From assembly GCA_039654915.1 (NCBI GenBank), contig CM077597.1, forward strand, positions 84,632,001-84,696,000: a DNA stretch of 64,000 nucleotides, written 5' to 3'. Origin of the DNA: Aquilaria yunnanensis. Lineage: Eukaryota > Streptophyta > Magnoliopsida > Malvales > Thymelaeaceae. The notes below the pieces were generated by a model that saw only the letters and a program-made list of their open reading frames with translations, did no database searches and had not been told where the DNA came from. Shown here one piece after another: positions 47,099-58,655 of the stretch. Both the position numbers and the translations under genes were made by a program. Positions within the stretch are counted from its first letter, which is position 1; each line of letters starts with the position of its first letter.

Positions 47099-47150
47099 GG
47101 CCCCTGCGCAAGGATGACACGCATAAATTGAGAAATGGTCCAAATTTTTT
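47057..47150 (+). ncRNA. U6: U6 snRNA copy, 5'-truncated, embedded between opposed TRIM LTRs
   Basis: About 94 bases match plant U6 snRNA from just after the 5' stem to the 3' oligo-T end. They include the ACAGAGA box (47082-47088), the AGC triad (47094-47096) and the GGATGACACGCA region. Roughly the first ten bases are absent. Several changes are seen (CCAAAAAAATT, GCATAAATTGAG), mostly C-to-T or G-to-A. It is joined at its 5' side to TRIM LTR plus GA (47055-47056) and at its 3' side to CATC and an inverted TRIM LTR (from 47155). No U6 promoter sits at the right distance, so it is a retro-derived pseudogene, not a working gene. Confidence 0.93.
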
Positions 47151-47154
47151 CATC

Positions 47155-47335
47155 TGTAACGGCCTAAGTCCAGAACTGGTCAACGGAACACTTGCCCACA
47201 CCACATGGGCAATTCTTTGAAAAATGATAAGTGCTAGGTACTTAGGAATGAACTCTCAGTATAAGGAAGTTCCCCCATCCCATACCGGCGGACTCAACCA
47301 CATACTTTGAACCAAACCTGTCTCTGATACCAAAC
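47155..47335 (-). mobile_element. Inverted TRIM partial LTR plus leader and primer site
   Basis: On the minus strand this reads primer site (GTTTGGTATCAGAG at 47335-47322), a leader like that of clusters B, C and D, then a partial TRIM LTR ending CCGTTACA at 47155. It directly abuts the large LTR that starts at 47336, so it looks like the 5' internal part of that large element recombined with TRIM sequence. Confidence 0.75.
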
Positions 47336-47633
47336 TGTAACACCCCCAATTTTATAAACCTTAATTTAAAAGATATCTTAAATTCCCAGAATTATAAAGC
47401 ATTTAATTAAAATAATTTAAAAAATGTGAGGTAAAATATTTTATTTTAAATTATTTTCCAAACAATAAGAGTATTAAACGAAATCAGAGTAGTTAAGTGA
47501 CAATCCCAGGAAAACTAATATGCGGATAAGATGCCAATTTAAACAATCCATATGTTTCTTTAGAAATCAAATAACACAAAGTTAAAACCCAGTCCCAGCC
47601 ATCTCCAAACCTCCTAAATAACCCAAAATTCAA
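47336..47633 (-). repeat. Truncated copy of the 3.36-kb LTR
   Basis: It matches 50657-50915 closely (starting TGTAACACCCCCAATTTTAT), then the similarity stops after CAGTCCCAGCCA. On the minus strand it is the 3' end of the LTR next to its primer site. About 47634-47690 is unassigned. Confidence 0.8.
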
Positions 47634-47689
47634 TGAAAATTAAAGGTCCCAAAGCCATCCCAACAAGCCCTTAGCTCTTTTTTTGTAAA

Positions 47690-49147
47690 ATGGGTGCATT
47701 TGGAGTTGTTTTTATAAGTTTTTGGTTCAAACCGTAAGGTAAGTGTCTTTGATCATTGTGGGTTAGTTCTAAGCTTGTTAAATGGTTAAAAATGGTCTTA
47801 ATTTCTTGCCCTTGGTGTACAATTTAGTTGAATTCAAGCTTGGAACTCAAATGAACTCCATTGAGCTCAATTATGCTTGTTGCTTGCTTCTTGCTTTGTG
47901 GATGATTTAAGATAAGGGATTTATGTTATGGAATAATTAAATGATGTATAAGTAGTGTTAGAACACCTAGAAGTGAGTTGAAATGAGCCAAAAGTGATTG
48001 GAACTAGTTTGGTAAGGTCTGTAGCAAGTTTGGTTGAGAAAGGGGCGAAGAAAAAGTAGCTCCAAAGGTTAATGCGGTCGCACTGATTATTTTGATGTGA
48101 TCATATCGAGCTCAAGAAAAAGAAAGGGCTTCTTGAAATGTACAAAGCTATCACACCAACTATGCTAGTGTTCTCGCATCATTTCCAGCAACGTCCATAA
48201 AATCAGAATGCTGTCGTACCACAATATACAATGCTACAGCATTGTTCTTGAATTGTGCCAACCTTGTTTCTAAGTGTCCCAAATCAACTCCTAAAGCTTA
48301 GGTGGCATCCTAAGATGGCTCAAAAGTGCTCCTAGGATTTAAGTTTGCATCAATAAGTGGATAATAAGTTTGTAGTTAAGAGGGCTAAGGAAAAGTGGAT
48401 AAGTGAGGTACCTTAAGTCCCAAATAGGGTACTAAGGAGGGACCTAGTGTTGTATGAGTCCTCTAATGGCCAAGGGGTGAGATCGTTAACCTCCGGCATT
48501 GGAGAAAGACCCAAGAAATGTCCGAGACCCTTGATGACCCATGGGGAGAGTCCAAGTGCCTTCAAGTATTAAGCGGTGCCCAAGAGTCCCAACTGAGTTG
48601 ACAGGCTCGGTAAGCGAATCCACTAAGTTGCCCGTGTCAAGTTCAAGGGAACTTGGCAAAGTTTGGCCACTAAGATCAATTACCCGGCACAACAAGTAAG
48701 GGGAAGTTATGGGTAAGAGGTGAATAGGTGGCAATTTACTTTAAGTAGCCTGCAAAATGCAGGGAAGGTCATGTAAGTGACAACTTACTTAAGACGCCTG
48801 TAAGGAAGACTTCATGGGTTTTATTCAAGTGTTAGCACCGAATACAAGGGCCAGTATTCAGGTACCCCAGCCATATGAGCTCATGACAGTTAAGAACACC
48901 TTCAGGTGTAAGGATGTCCTAATTGCATAAACTTGTACATTCACTCATCGACCCATACATTACATTGCATTATTATAGTTGATTATTAATTGTTTGTGCT
49001 TATTGTTTGTTGTGTTGTTTGATTACAAATAATGATTTAAATTACTTTACAAGTAATAGCTAGCCAATTGTAACCAAAGTGGGATCTTAGTTCCCTAAGA
49101 GCCTACCGGTGGTTGCATTTAGGGCACAGAGCCCTATTCCACCACAA
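47690..49147 (+). repeat. Diverged fragment of a chromovirus-type LTR
   Basis: It follows the young LTR in order from about its position 2510 onward: CTTGGAACTCAA block, GAGGGCCAGTAT-like block near 48845, TACATTGCATT region, then TAATAGCTAGCCAATTGTAAC and GAGCCTAC near 49060-49110. It ends CCACCACAA at 49147. It lacks the 5' part and has an internal deletion near 49030. It is closest to the minus-strand LTR at 21264-23500. Confidence 0.7.
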
Positions 49148-50565
49148 TTTCCTCACTCCACTTCATCATTGATTCAAGATCAAAATCCTCAAGGAGCACC
49201 ACTGAAGAAGACGGAAGAATTTGATCCTATCCCCCATCTCATATACTGAGTTGTATATGAAATGAACTTATTTGTGATGTTAAAACACCAAAGATTTGAT
49301 AGTTGCACTCAACTAGTTGATTGTCTTTGCCCAACACCAGAATTTCATGCATAATAATGCTCCACTTAGTCATTTATGTTTCCAAAATCATTTAATGTAG
49401 CTATTTCGTGAAAAAAAGAACATCCCCCACATTCAACGTTGGAGTTTCTCATTTGCTCACATGTAGGCTTTTTTATTTTTTTTATTTTTGAGTGGAATAA
49501 AATAAGTTCATTTTTTCCAGCATGTTATTTTCTTTCTACAAGTTATGTTGTAGGAAGGTAGCTTTCAGAACTCTGAGTTCTTAATATACTTTAATTCATT
49601 AATTCAAAAGATGCAGTAGGACACAACACAACAACATACAAACACTGAGACAAAGATAATAATTGAAATTAATAGACAAATAAAAGGCGGTTTATTCATT
49701 AGTTCCAGTACTAGAAATTATTCAAGTGCCTTATCACTGCTCCTGCAATTACGCATGCATTTTTTACTTATTTTAGGGTTGTTGCCACATGGAACTGGAT
49801 GAAAACTGAAGGAATTACAGCGACAAAGTTCCATTCGATACTTGATGTCAGCGCGCCGACGTTATCCTTGGCAGTAGAAGTCATAATCTCTAGGTTTGCC
49901 TTGACGGTCCCCCAATCAATAACTTGATTAGCAAAATAGATCTTTGTGTAAGCTTGCTGCATGAATGTATGTGGTTCATTAACGTACCTAACTAGGTAAG
50001 TCTAAGCCTCCCTATAACACATACATACCTAAATAATGTTGAGCTATGTACCTTCCCAGGTCCAACTCTAGATTTTTTCCAAGCGACTACAATTTTTAAG
50101 GGACCTTTTATCTGGGAGGAATCATGGGCTATATACATCGAACCTCCTGGTGAAGTGTTATTATTTGCTGTATCTGGTAATTACTCGAAACTTTCTGTGT
50201 TGCTGTTCAGGATGGACTGCGAGTAGGGCTTACTAGGGTTCTGCTTGCCATTCCATTCCTTCTGGTCCATCAACCCTGTGGCATAGTTGAGGTAGTTTGA
50301 AATGGTGCCCTGCGTTTTACCACTAGCTATTATTTGTAAATATTGCAGCTAAATTTTGAGAGAAGAATCACTTAAAGGAATTACGTAAAACATACTAAAC
50401 CAATAGTAATGGCAAATAAAGGATATTACCAAGTGATTCGGACACTCTTGCTTCAAAGCTTTGCACTTATTTTTTTGCCTATGCTTAGGGCTCTGTTATG
50501 AGAAATCTAGCAAATGGAAAACTCTTTTATATAGAAGTTTGCTGTCTGTTGCCTGTTGCCGATTA
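49148..50565. repeat. Third copy of the gene neighbourhood
   Basis: About 49480-50540 matches 40720-41790 around the small gene, and 49148-49220 matches 26155-26222. It is genomic DNA with introns, so it was copied by DNA-level duplication, not from mRNA. Its position inside the 46344-55096 composite is notable. Confidence 0.75.
49768..50534 (-). pseudogene. Broken copy of the small two-intron gene
   Basis: Exon 3 (49956-49768) is open and similar to 41204-41016. In exon 2 (about 50333-50052) the start codon position reads ATA (50330-50328), the upstream splice acceptor TTGCAG has become TTACAA, and an in-frame TAA replaces a CAA about 50 codons in (within the SFEQLPD region). The donor of intron 2 (GTACAT) and acceptor (TGCAG) remain, as does the TATA box. 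The three lesions make it a pseudogene. The intact relative is 41016-41761. Confidence 0.85.
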
Positions 50566-50656
50566 TGTAATGACCCAAGTTCAGAACTGGTTAACGGAAC
50601 ACCTGCCCCCACCACATGGGCTATCCTTAGGAAAATGATAAGCTCTGATACCAAAC
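50566..50656 (-). mobile_element. TRIM partial LTR fused to a primer site
   Basis: A minus-strand TRIM LTR piece (TGTAATGACCC... to AATGATAAG at 50642) is joined directly to CTCTGATACCAAAC (50643-50656), the complement of a tRNA-Met primer site abutting the 3.36-kb LTR. It parallels 47155-47335 but lacks the leader, so one is a deletion derivative of the other. Confidence 0.75.
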
Positions 50657-53600
50657 TGTTACGCCCCCAATTTTATAAATCTTAATTTAGGAAAATATCA
50701 AAATTTCCCAGAATTATTAATTAAAAAAGATTTAAGAAATATGAGGTAAAAATTTTTATTTAAATTATTTTCCAAACAATGAGAGTATTAAATGAAATCA
50801 AAGTAGTTAAGTGACAATCCCAGGAAAACTAATATGCGCATAATGTGTCAATTTAAAAAAACTATATGTTTCTTTAGAAATCAAATAACACAAAGTTGAA
50901 ATCCAGTCCCAGCCAGTTTTACTTTCGAGGGGCTACAGCGTATCCTCACTCAGTCTGCTCCACATCTTGAACCTCATTATATGGTTCAGTGTACTCTGTC
51001 TCCTCATAGTACTCACCTAAGAAAAACATGTTAAAAGGAGGGGTAAGCACAACTTGCTCAGTAAAGAGGGAGTATCAGGCCCATCACGTGGGTCCTAATA
51101 TTCCCATAACAAACGACAACGAATAATAAACTTTAAGCTGTAGAAATTTAATTAAAGAACAATTCCATACAACATCATAACAACAAAATCAAAGTCCTAC
51201 TAGCATGCTTGAACTACCATGTATATGCATAATTCCTTTTACCGATTAAATAATAACTTATTGATCGATCATTTAATCCAATACTTAAATGCCTTCAGAC
51301 AAACCTAGGGTGGTGAGTGTGTACATCACCCACTCTCGGGATAACTCTTAGGCAGTGCCACTAGGGATGCCACCAAGCCAAAGCCTCTCGGGATATCTAC
51401 GCCGAGGTAGAGCCTCTCGTGATACCAGCCATAAGCATGGTCCCTCGCCAGCTATGGTCTGACAGCGCACAAATCATATCTCCATACTCCATGTCAATAT
51501 CGGGTCATGACTAGGGACCGTCCGCCGCCACCCTAACATGCCTCTCGGGTTCGAATCGTCCGTTCCGAACCTCTCGTCTAAATTTACGACTTGTTAGGTC
51601 ATGTAGATATGGTTCGTCACCAACCTTGCATGCCTCGTATTTTATCTTACTTTTCAAATCTTTTACTTAATGCAATCTTGTGTATGACAAACATCAATCA
51701 TATGCAACAACCAATTGATGCATGACCGTAGCTCATTTTATTTTAGCTCTTTTTAGTAGAATGCCATGATTCTAGTGCATCCTATTTCTTTTATCTTGTT
51801 ATCTTAGTTTAGTGTTACATGATGTTATGACAATCAATGATATCTGTTAAGTGTATTTGGGAGAAATGTTCATCTCATTTCTCGTGAATTCTTTCTAAAT
51901 TGGTCATTTAGCATTTACGCTCCTAATCCTTTATCTATCGGCTTATAATAATTTATTATGGCCCTAACATGCCACTAGCGGTTGCTTCCAATCTCATCAT
52001 GTTACTAGTGAGCTTGTCGGTCCTAAACAAGGTACTAGCGATGTTTGTCTCACCGGCCCTAAACATGGTACTAGCGGTGTTTATTTAGGCGGTCCTAACA
52101 TATTTCTAATTTAATTCTTGTTACAAGCGGTCCTAGTATGATACTAGCGCCAAACATACATCATACATCACATCATTACAACCATACAACCAACCAACCA
52201 AAATTACATCTCAATGGAAGAGAACTAAAATAAAATAAAATAAAATTCTAGGAAAACTAATTAATTACCTAACCCATGTTTCCCACGCATTTAAAGATTT
52301 TGTTTAGCCCAATTGTTTATTTAGAATTTATTATTCGGGTTGAAGCTTATTTTGGGCCTAAGAGGGCCCACGAGAATTAACCCACTCTTCCCCCTTACCT
52401 AGTTCGGAATAATACGGCAAAAGGGGCGACTTCCTAGGACGGTCCTACAAAATGTTAGTAATGTAGAAAATTAGAAAATGTGCTAAAATTTAGAAATTTT
52501 CCTAAATGGTATTTGGAAGGTTCATGCTCTTAACATTTAGGCCGAAATTTTACCTAGTGGGCACAAAAGGGTCTCGGGGTGTCTTCGGTGGCCTCGTGCC
52601 TATTCGGGATCGTGCTGGGAGCCTTTTTGATATTGATCCTAAAAATTACAGCGGCCATACACTAACTTATAACCTCATTTAATGGCTGTAAAAATTGATC
52701 TTGGAAGGAAAAAAAAAATTATTTCGGTTACCGATGTGTTTTCGGGATCTCTGACGCTCCGGGAGTCCAACAAAGCGCCAAACCTTCAAGTAAGGATTTT
52801 CTAACCCTCTATAACAACATGGACAGCAAGGAAAAGAGAATTATTAGGGCTGTAATATTCAAAATTGGCAGCCAAGATAATTTTTAAAAGAGGCTACGGT
52901 GGCTTACCGGGCTTAGAACCAAGTATAGACAAGATTGCACCGGAAACAGGTGGAAAAACCCAAAACTTGGATTAATGATAATCTACCAAATATTTACAGC
53001 AAAGATATAAGACCTTTAGGTGCTGGAAACAAATTTAAAAGAGGGATATAGAATAATTTAGACTTACACAAATGAATTTGGGTTCACCGGTATGTGTAGT
53101 ATTGTTTTTGTGTCCCCGGTAGGGTTTCTCTTCAATTTGATGAATCTAAGAAAAATATAAAATTAAAATAATGTTCCAATACTCTAGAATAACTAAGAAT
53201 CAAAGCATGGAGGGCTGACTTACACGGTTTGATGGAGAAATAAGCGTAGCTGAACAACCGTGGTGAAGCGGACCAAAAGATTGTGAATGGCCTTTTTCCC
53301 AAGTTCCAATTTTTGTTTTGTGGTGGTGGCGAGTTGTTGAAGGAGAAGAAGACAAGAGGCGGCAGGAGAAGAAGACAAGAGGTGGCAGCAGGCTTTGGTT
53401 TTGTTTAATTTGAGCCGAATTGGATTTTTTGACCTAGGAGAGATACGGGAAAATAATATTAAATTAAAAGAAAGAGTTGTAGTTATATTAGGATAATAAT
53501 GAAGGTTTTTAAGATAAGGAAAATATAGATGAGTAGGCAAATTAAATTAAATTGGTTTTTTTTTATAAACAAACAAAATTCCAAGGAGGCATGCGGCTGA

Positions 53601-54015
53601 GACTTTTAGAATAAAAAAAATTAGTGTTATTTGGAAAATTATTCTATGTAACGGTAGCATGATCCCGGTTTAAATTGTACACGTGTGTAGGCTAAATTTT
53701 TGAAAACCTAAGCAAACGAATTCAGAATTGAGTGAGGTAAATTTCTCTTGACTCATTTTTTCGAGAAGAATCCAATGGTGCTCCCAGATTTTCCATCCGA
53801 TGCTCAGTTGTAAATGACAAAAATGCCCCTAGCCTAAGGAAAATGACTTTGAGCTTCCGGTTTGGAATTTGACTTAATAACCACTAAAGGAATCATCTAA
53901 GAATCAAGATTCTTAATTTTATATTTTATTATTATTATTATTTTATTATTTTATTTATTCAATTAATTAGGATAATTTGGTGATTTTATTTTACTTAATT
54001 TCTAGGTTTATTACA
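50657..54015 (-). repeat. Large LTR, 3359 bp, of an unidentified retrotransposon
   Basis: On the minus strand it starts TGTAATAAACC (54015) and ends GGGGGCGTAACA (50657), TG...CA termini, and is followed by a tRNA-Met primer site, so it is a 5' LTR. The expected internal coding region is missing. Within it are repeated CCTCTCGGGAT motifs (51335-51580) and about five degenerate copies of GGTCCTAAACATGGTACTAG (51958-52155). It probably belongs to a Ty3-type plant element with long LTRs; no protein domain is available to prove it. Confidence 0.7.
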
Positions 54016-54020
54016 GCTTT

Positions 54021-55096
54021 TGTAACACCCCCATGTCCCACATGGGTTAATTGTGGGAAGCCTTATGTGGATATATAGGCTTCAATTCCAGAACATAAGC
54101 ACCTAGCGCTTATCCTTTTCTAAAGGATAGCCCATGTGGTGTGGGCAGGTGTTTCGTTGACCGGTTCTGGACCTAGGTCGTTACAGATGGTATCAGAGCC
54201 AGGTTTGGTTCAAAGTATGTGGTTGAGTCCGCCAGTATGGGACAGGGGAACTTCCTTACACTGAGAGTCCATTCCTAAGTACCTAGCGCTTATCCTTTTT
54301 CAAATGATTGCCCATGCGGTGTGGGCAAGTGTTCCGTTGACCAGTTTTGGACTTAGGCCGTTACAGATGGTATCAGAGCTGACCCGGGACCGTGATGGTG
54401 TGACATAGTGGTTATGCACATGCATCGTCTACCGGGACTGATCCTGGATTCGAGAGGCTACTTAGCCAGGGGCTAAGTAGTCCGATTAGAGAGGTTACTT
54501 GGTCCAGGGAACCAAGTAATCCGATTGACCCCAACGGGGACGTTGGGTACATAAGGGGGGGAGTTTGTGGCACCCCCATGTCCCACATGGGTTAATTGTG
54601 GGAAGCCTTATATGGATATATAGGCTCCAATTCTAGAACATAAGCACCTAGCGCTTATCCTTTTCATAAAGGATAGCCCATGTGATGTGGGCAGGTGTTC
54701 CATTGACCAGTTCTGGACTTAGGCCGTTACAGATGGTATCACAGCTAACCCGGGACCGCGATGGTGTGACATAGTGGTTATGCACATGCATCGTCTACTG
54801 GGACTGATCTTGGATTCGAGAGGCTACTTAGCCAGGGGCTAAGTAGTCTGATTAGAGAGGTTAGTTGGTCCAGGGAACCAAGTAATCCGATTGACCCCAA
54901 CGAGGACGTTGGGTACAAAAGGGGGGGAGTTTGTAACGCCCCCATGTCCCACATGGGTTAATTATGGGAAGCATTATGTGGATATATAGGCTCCAATTCT
55001 AGAACATAAGCACCTAGCGCTTACCCTTTTCTAAAGGATAGCCCATGTGGTGTGGGCAGGTGTTTCGTTGACCGGTTCTGGACCTGGGTCGTTACA
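54021..55096 (+). mobile_element. TRIM cluster D (four LTRs or part-LTRs in tandem)
   Basis: LTR 54021-54185; primer site and leader; partial LTR to 54365; primer site; internal to 54565; LTR 54566-54731 (starting TGTGGCAC); internal 54732-54931; LTR 54932-55096. The last unit (54566-55096) is a canonical TRIM of 531 bp. Adjacent units share an LTR, as in the chromovirus array. Every internal region ends in an A/G-rich polypurine tract before the LTR. Confidence 0.9.
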
Positions 55097-55277
55097 ATCA
55101 TGACACCAAAGAAACTAAGAACAATCAAAATTCTTGGATCTCTTCATAATCCAAATAAAGAACTTGTGTTGAATTTTGTCAAAATTTGCCCTAGTACAAA
55201 AGGTTTTCCTGGAGATGATTTTTGAGTTATGACCGTTTCATATACACCGAGTCGATACGAGAAGCACTGCTATCTAG

Positions 55278-55515
55278 ATCAATCATGTTAATATATACCA
55301 AAATTTTATTCTTAAAACAAAAAAATAAGGAAATGACATAATATTTATGTCTACCGTTTATGCTTTTTTATGTTTTATATGTTTGTTTTGTACAATGATG
55401 TAATGATTTAGAAACAAATCAGAAAAATATATTATTTTCCTCTAACATGTGTAGCATGCCACACAATAGATTGATGAATTACAAAATTATATACGTACTG
55501 TATGTAGCATACCCG
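55278..55515. repeat. Segmental duplication, copy 2 (right part)
   Basis: It resumes the match to 27575-27833 (TAGATCAATCATGTTA onward) after the composite insertion. Beyond it (55516-56020) are TC, TA and CA microsatellites, for example the CA run near 55977-55994, and no gene. Confidence 0.8.
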
Positions 55516-57198
55516 CCTCTACCAAACCTTTACAAACGTGTGTCTCTCTCTCTTTCTATATTTATATATATATATATTGCTTCCCTTAACTCGTGTTAGC
55601 TTGTAATGTGATAAACTAATGAAACAGAAAATTATGTACATACGGTATGATACTTACTTGCCTCTAGGGATAGGCATGAAGCAGGTCGATCCGCTTCATG
55701 GAATGATCTACCATTGATTTACTCTTTTATGGATTGATTTACGACCCGCTACATTCATTTATAGATCAATCCACAATCCGTTCCACCTAACTTATGGATA
55801 TGCATAGATTGATATTCATGTATGCATGCATGTCAATATACGTGCATATGTGTATATATTGCTACTAGAGCTCCTAAAATTGCATTGTCATATGCCCCGC
55901 AACTTTTTTCGAACTTAAGATGTTCATTTCTTCAGATGTTTATGTTTAATTGCATGTCCTTAATTTTTCATTTCATACACACACACACACACACAAACAT
56001 ATATACATACGTACGTGTATTTTTATTTTTATTTTTGATTATCAAAGAAAAGAATTGATTGAACCCAACAAGATGCTGAAAAAGAGCACAAGATAGGTGC
56101 AAAATACGTCAAATCCAAAGAAAGAATGAAACCCAACTACACAGCCAGAGAAGAATTTAGAACCCAAGAAACATATGAGGCACAACCCTTCCTAGACCTA
56201 TTTGTGAACACCTCTAACACTTCTGGTGCCGTACAATTGAAAACCAGACTATTGCACGCCATCCAGATATACTAACAAGCGGCTCTAATTGTGACATTCT
56301 AAGTTTGTGAATTTCATGGGAAATCATTGTTGGGGGGCTTTGGCTAAGAAATTGAGACATTAAGGGAGTAGGTAAAAAGGAACCATCCCACCCTAAAGAG
56401 TAGCAGAGAACTTGCAAGCTAGCAAAACATGAGCAGTATACTTTTGATTCTGTGAACAAAAAGGGCAAGTAGAGTATTGGACCCGTATCCCTCTCAATTG
56501 TGAATTACATCTGGTTGGGAGCCTTCCAATAAGTGTCTTCCAAGTGAAAAAAATTTAATTTAAAAGGGCACCATGAACTCCACATCAAGCTGACAATAAA
56601 GTTGGTAGGAGATGACGAGCTCTGCTCTAACCTGGTCACCATAGAAATTTAACAGTAAAAGAGCCAGAACTGCTTAAGGACCATTTCAACTTGTCAAGCA
56701 CTGGCCTGTTAAAAGAAACAATCTTAAATAAATGAGATAGATCCTAAAATTCTTCTCTTGCCCTACCCTTATGATCCTTACCATGAGCAGTGCCACATCC
56801 AATTACCCCTTTTTTAATGGCCCATATCTGATAAACACCTATTTGGAAATCAAGACAACCTAAACAACCTCAAGAACTTGGAACACAAGGTTTTATTCCT
56901 TAACCATCTACCAAACCAAGATAACCCCTCTTGAAGTAAGAAACTTTGACACACTAGCTATGATCCCCCTAAATAGAGGTAAACTCACAATAACCTAAGT
57001 CGCCATTCTCCCCATAAATTGAAGTAATCACCCTTCTCCAGAGGGCTTTTTTCTCATACCTAAATCTCCACCACCACTTTGATAATAGAACAACATTTTT
57101 CCCACCTAAAGTACCCACACTCAACCCTTCTAAAGACTTAGTTGCTTTCACCACATTCCTACTAACCCAATGAATCTTCCTCCCCTCCTCTGTACCCC

Positions 57199-57690
57199 CT
57201 ATAAAAAGTTTCTTCTAATGGATTCAAGAGATTTGTGCATTTTAACTGGGCAATAGAACAAAGAAAAGAAATATACGGGTAAGCTAGAAAGGCAGCCCTT
57301 TAATAGGATAATCTTTGCCCTATGTGACAAAGAATTCATCTTCCAATTAGATAACCTCTTCTTCCTTTTATCAATGACTGGAACCCAAGAGGCTGACTTC
57401 TTCATTGATTTTCCTATTGGCAGCCCAAGATAAACAAATGGAAGAGAGCCTTGTTTACACCCAACTAGTTGAGAAATCCTAGTCACTTTAGAGTCTAAAA
57501 CATTTAATCCTATTAAGCTGCTCTTGGACATATTTATACTTATACTAGAAACAATCAGAAAGCACTTCAAACACCTTTGGAATTGCAAGATATTGGTTTC
57601 ATGCCAATCACCTATCAACAACTTGTCATTAGTGAACTGTAAATGGGAGATCTCATCATTATCCTTACCAATTTTCGTAGCTCTAAATTC
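57199..57690 (-). pseudogene. LINE reverse-transcriptase fragment
   Basis: The frame includes the active-site strand, which reads LQFTNDKLLIGDW where plant L1 elements have FADD, so at least one catalytic residue is changed. Then come ISINMSKSSLIGLN, LPFVYLGLPIGKSM and HRAKIILLKGCLSSLPVYFF, all conserved L1 RT motifs. The open part is 140 codons (57621-57199). A downstream piece at 57154-56969 contains KWWWRFRYEKKALW. Confidence 0.85.
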
Positions 57691-57959
57691 ACCTTTCCCA
57701 ATAATACAACTTTTGCTTTAACTCATCCTGCACCACTTCAATTCAAATACTTCTCTATTCCAGACCTTAAGTTTGGATTTTAGCTTTTTCAACTTTTCTT
57801 GGAGAACAAAATTGCAACTTCCTTGAACAGAAAACACGTTCCATACAAAACTGCAACTTCCTTGGACAAAAAACACATTCCATTCATGGGTAACAAACTA
57901 CAAAAAATCTTCATGTGCAAACCAGGCATTGAAAAGTTTGAATGGTATAGGGCCAAAGT

Positions 57960-58655
57960 CTTGGTCGTTCTACTTAAGGAAGATAGGATAGTGATCCGAG
58001 AGATGCATTTCTATACCAATTAAACAGAGTCTATGCCAATTGTGATGAAAATCCTCTAAGACTAAAGCTCTGTTAATGCGACTCATTTTTGTACCTCTTG
58101 AACTGTACCAGGAGAATTTTCTTGCACCCAACAGCATTTCTATAGCTTGAGTGTCTAGGACAAACTCTCTGAAAGCCTTTTTACTTGCCTGCTAGTATAG
58201 CCACTTCTTTCATTGTTTGAAACCACCAAGTTAAAATCTCTTAAACAACTCACTGGACCCATAAAATTCTTTAGGATTAAGCTTAAGTTGTCCCATAGTT
58301 CTGTCTTCTAGGAAAGGTAATGCAGAGCATATACATTCACTTGCAAGATTTGAGAATCAAATCCATGCCACGAACGAACTACTCCTAAAAAACCGGCGTA
58401 ACAAAACCAATTTTCTTTGGAAAATCTTTCTGGGTTCCAAATGCACAACAAACTGCTAGAGAGCCCATTTGCATTTTTCTCAAAAAAATCAAAATGATTG
58501 CTTAACTGGAGAGCTTGAACTGAAAGTTAATGCAAATTACTTGATTTGGTCTCCTGCAACATTAAAAGGTCAACCCTATTCCTTTTAATCAACTATCTCA
58601 CCACAGACTTCTTACCCTTTTTTGAATACCACAAATATTCAGGCTAAGAATGTTC
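57960..58655 (-). pseudogene. LINE endonuclease remnant
   Basis: Short blocks in changing minus-strand frames resemble the APE-type endonuclease of plant L1: LSLNICGIQKR near 58645-58610, a block like LQETKS near 58560, SDHYPIFL near 57980, and PFKLFNAWF just after. Frames break several times. Confidence 0.65.

Larger units (their letters stand above)
46344..55096. mobile_element. Large composite bounded by TRIM LTRs with duplication ATCAT
   Basis: The outer left end is a plus-strand TRIM LTR (46344) and the outer right end a plus-strand TRIM LTR (ending 55096). ATCAT precedes and follows (46339-46343, 55097-55101). Segmental-duplication copy 1 lacks the whole block, in line with an insertion. 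Contents in order: TRIM cluster C, U6 snRNA copy, inverted TRIM piece, start of a large minus-strand LTR, chromovirus-type LTR fragment, broken gene copy, TRIM piece, 3.36-kb LTR, TRIM cluster D. Most likely one TRIM array was the original insertion and the middle (47055-54020) came later by nested insertion or recombination; the order of events is inference. Confidence 0.65.

Noticed and set aside
47057..47150. U6 snRNA as a working gene
   Set aside because: The 5' end is missing, several bases are changed and no USE/TATA lies at the right distance upstream; the LTR motifs are more than 100 bases too far.
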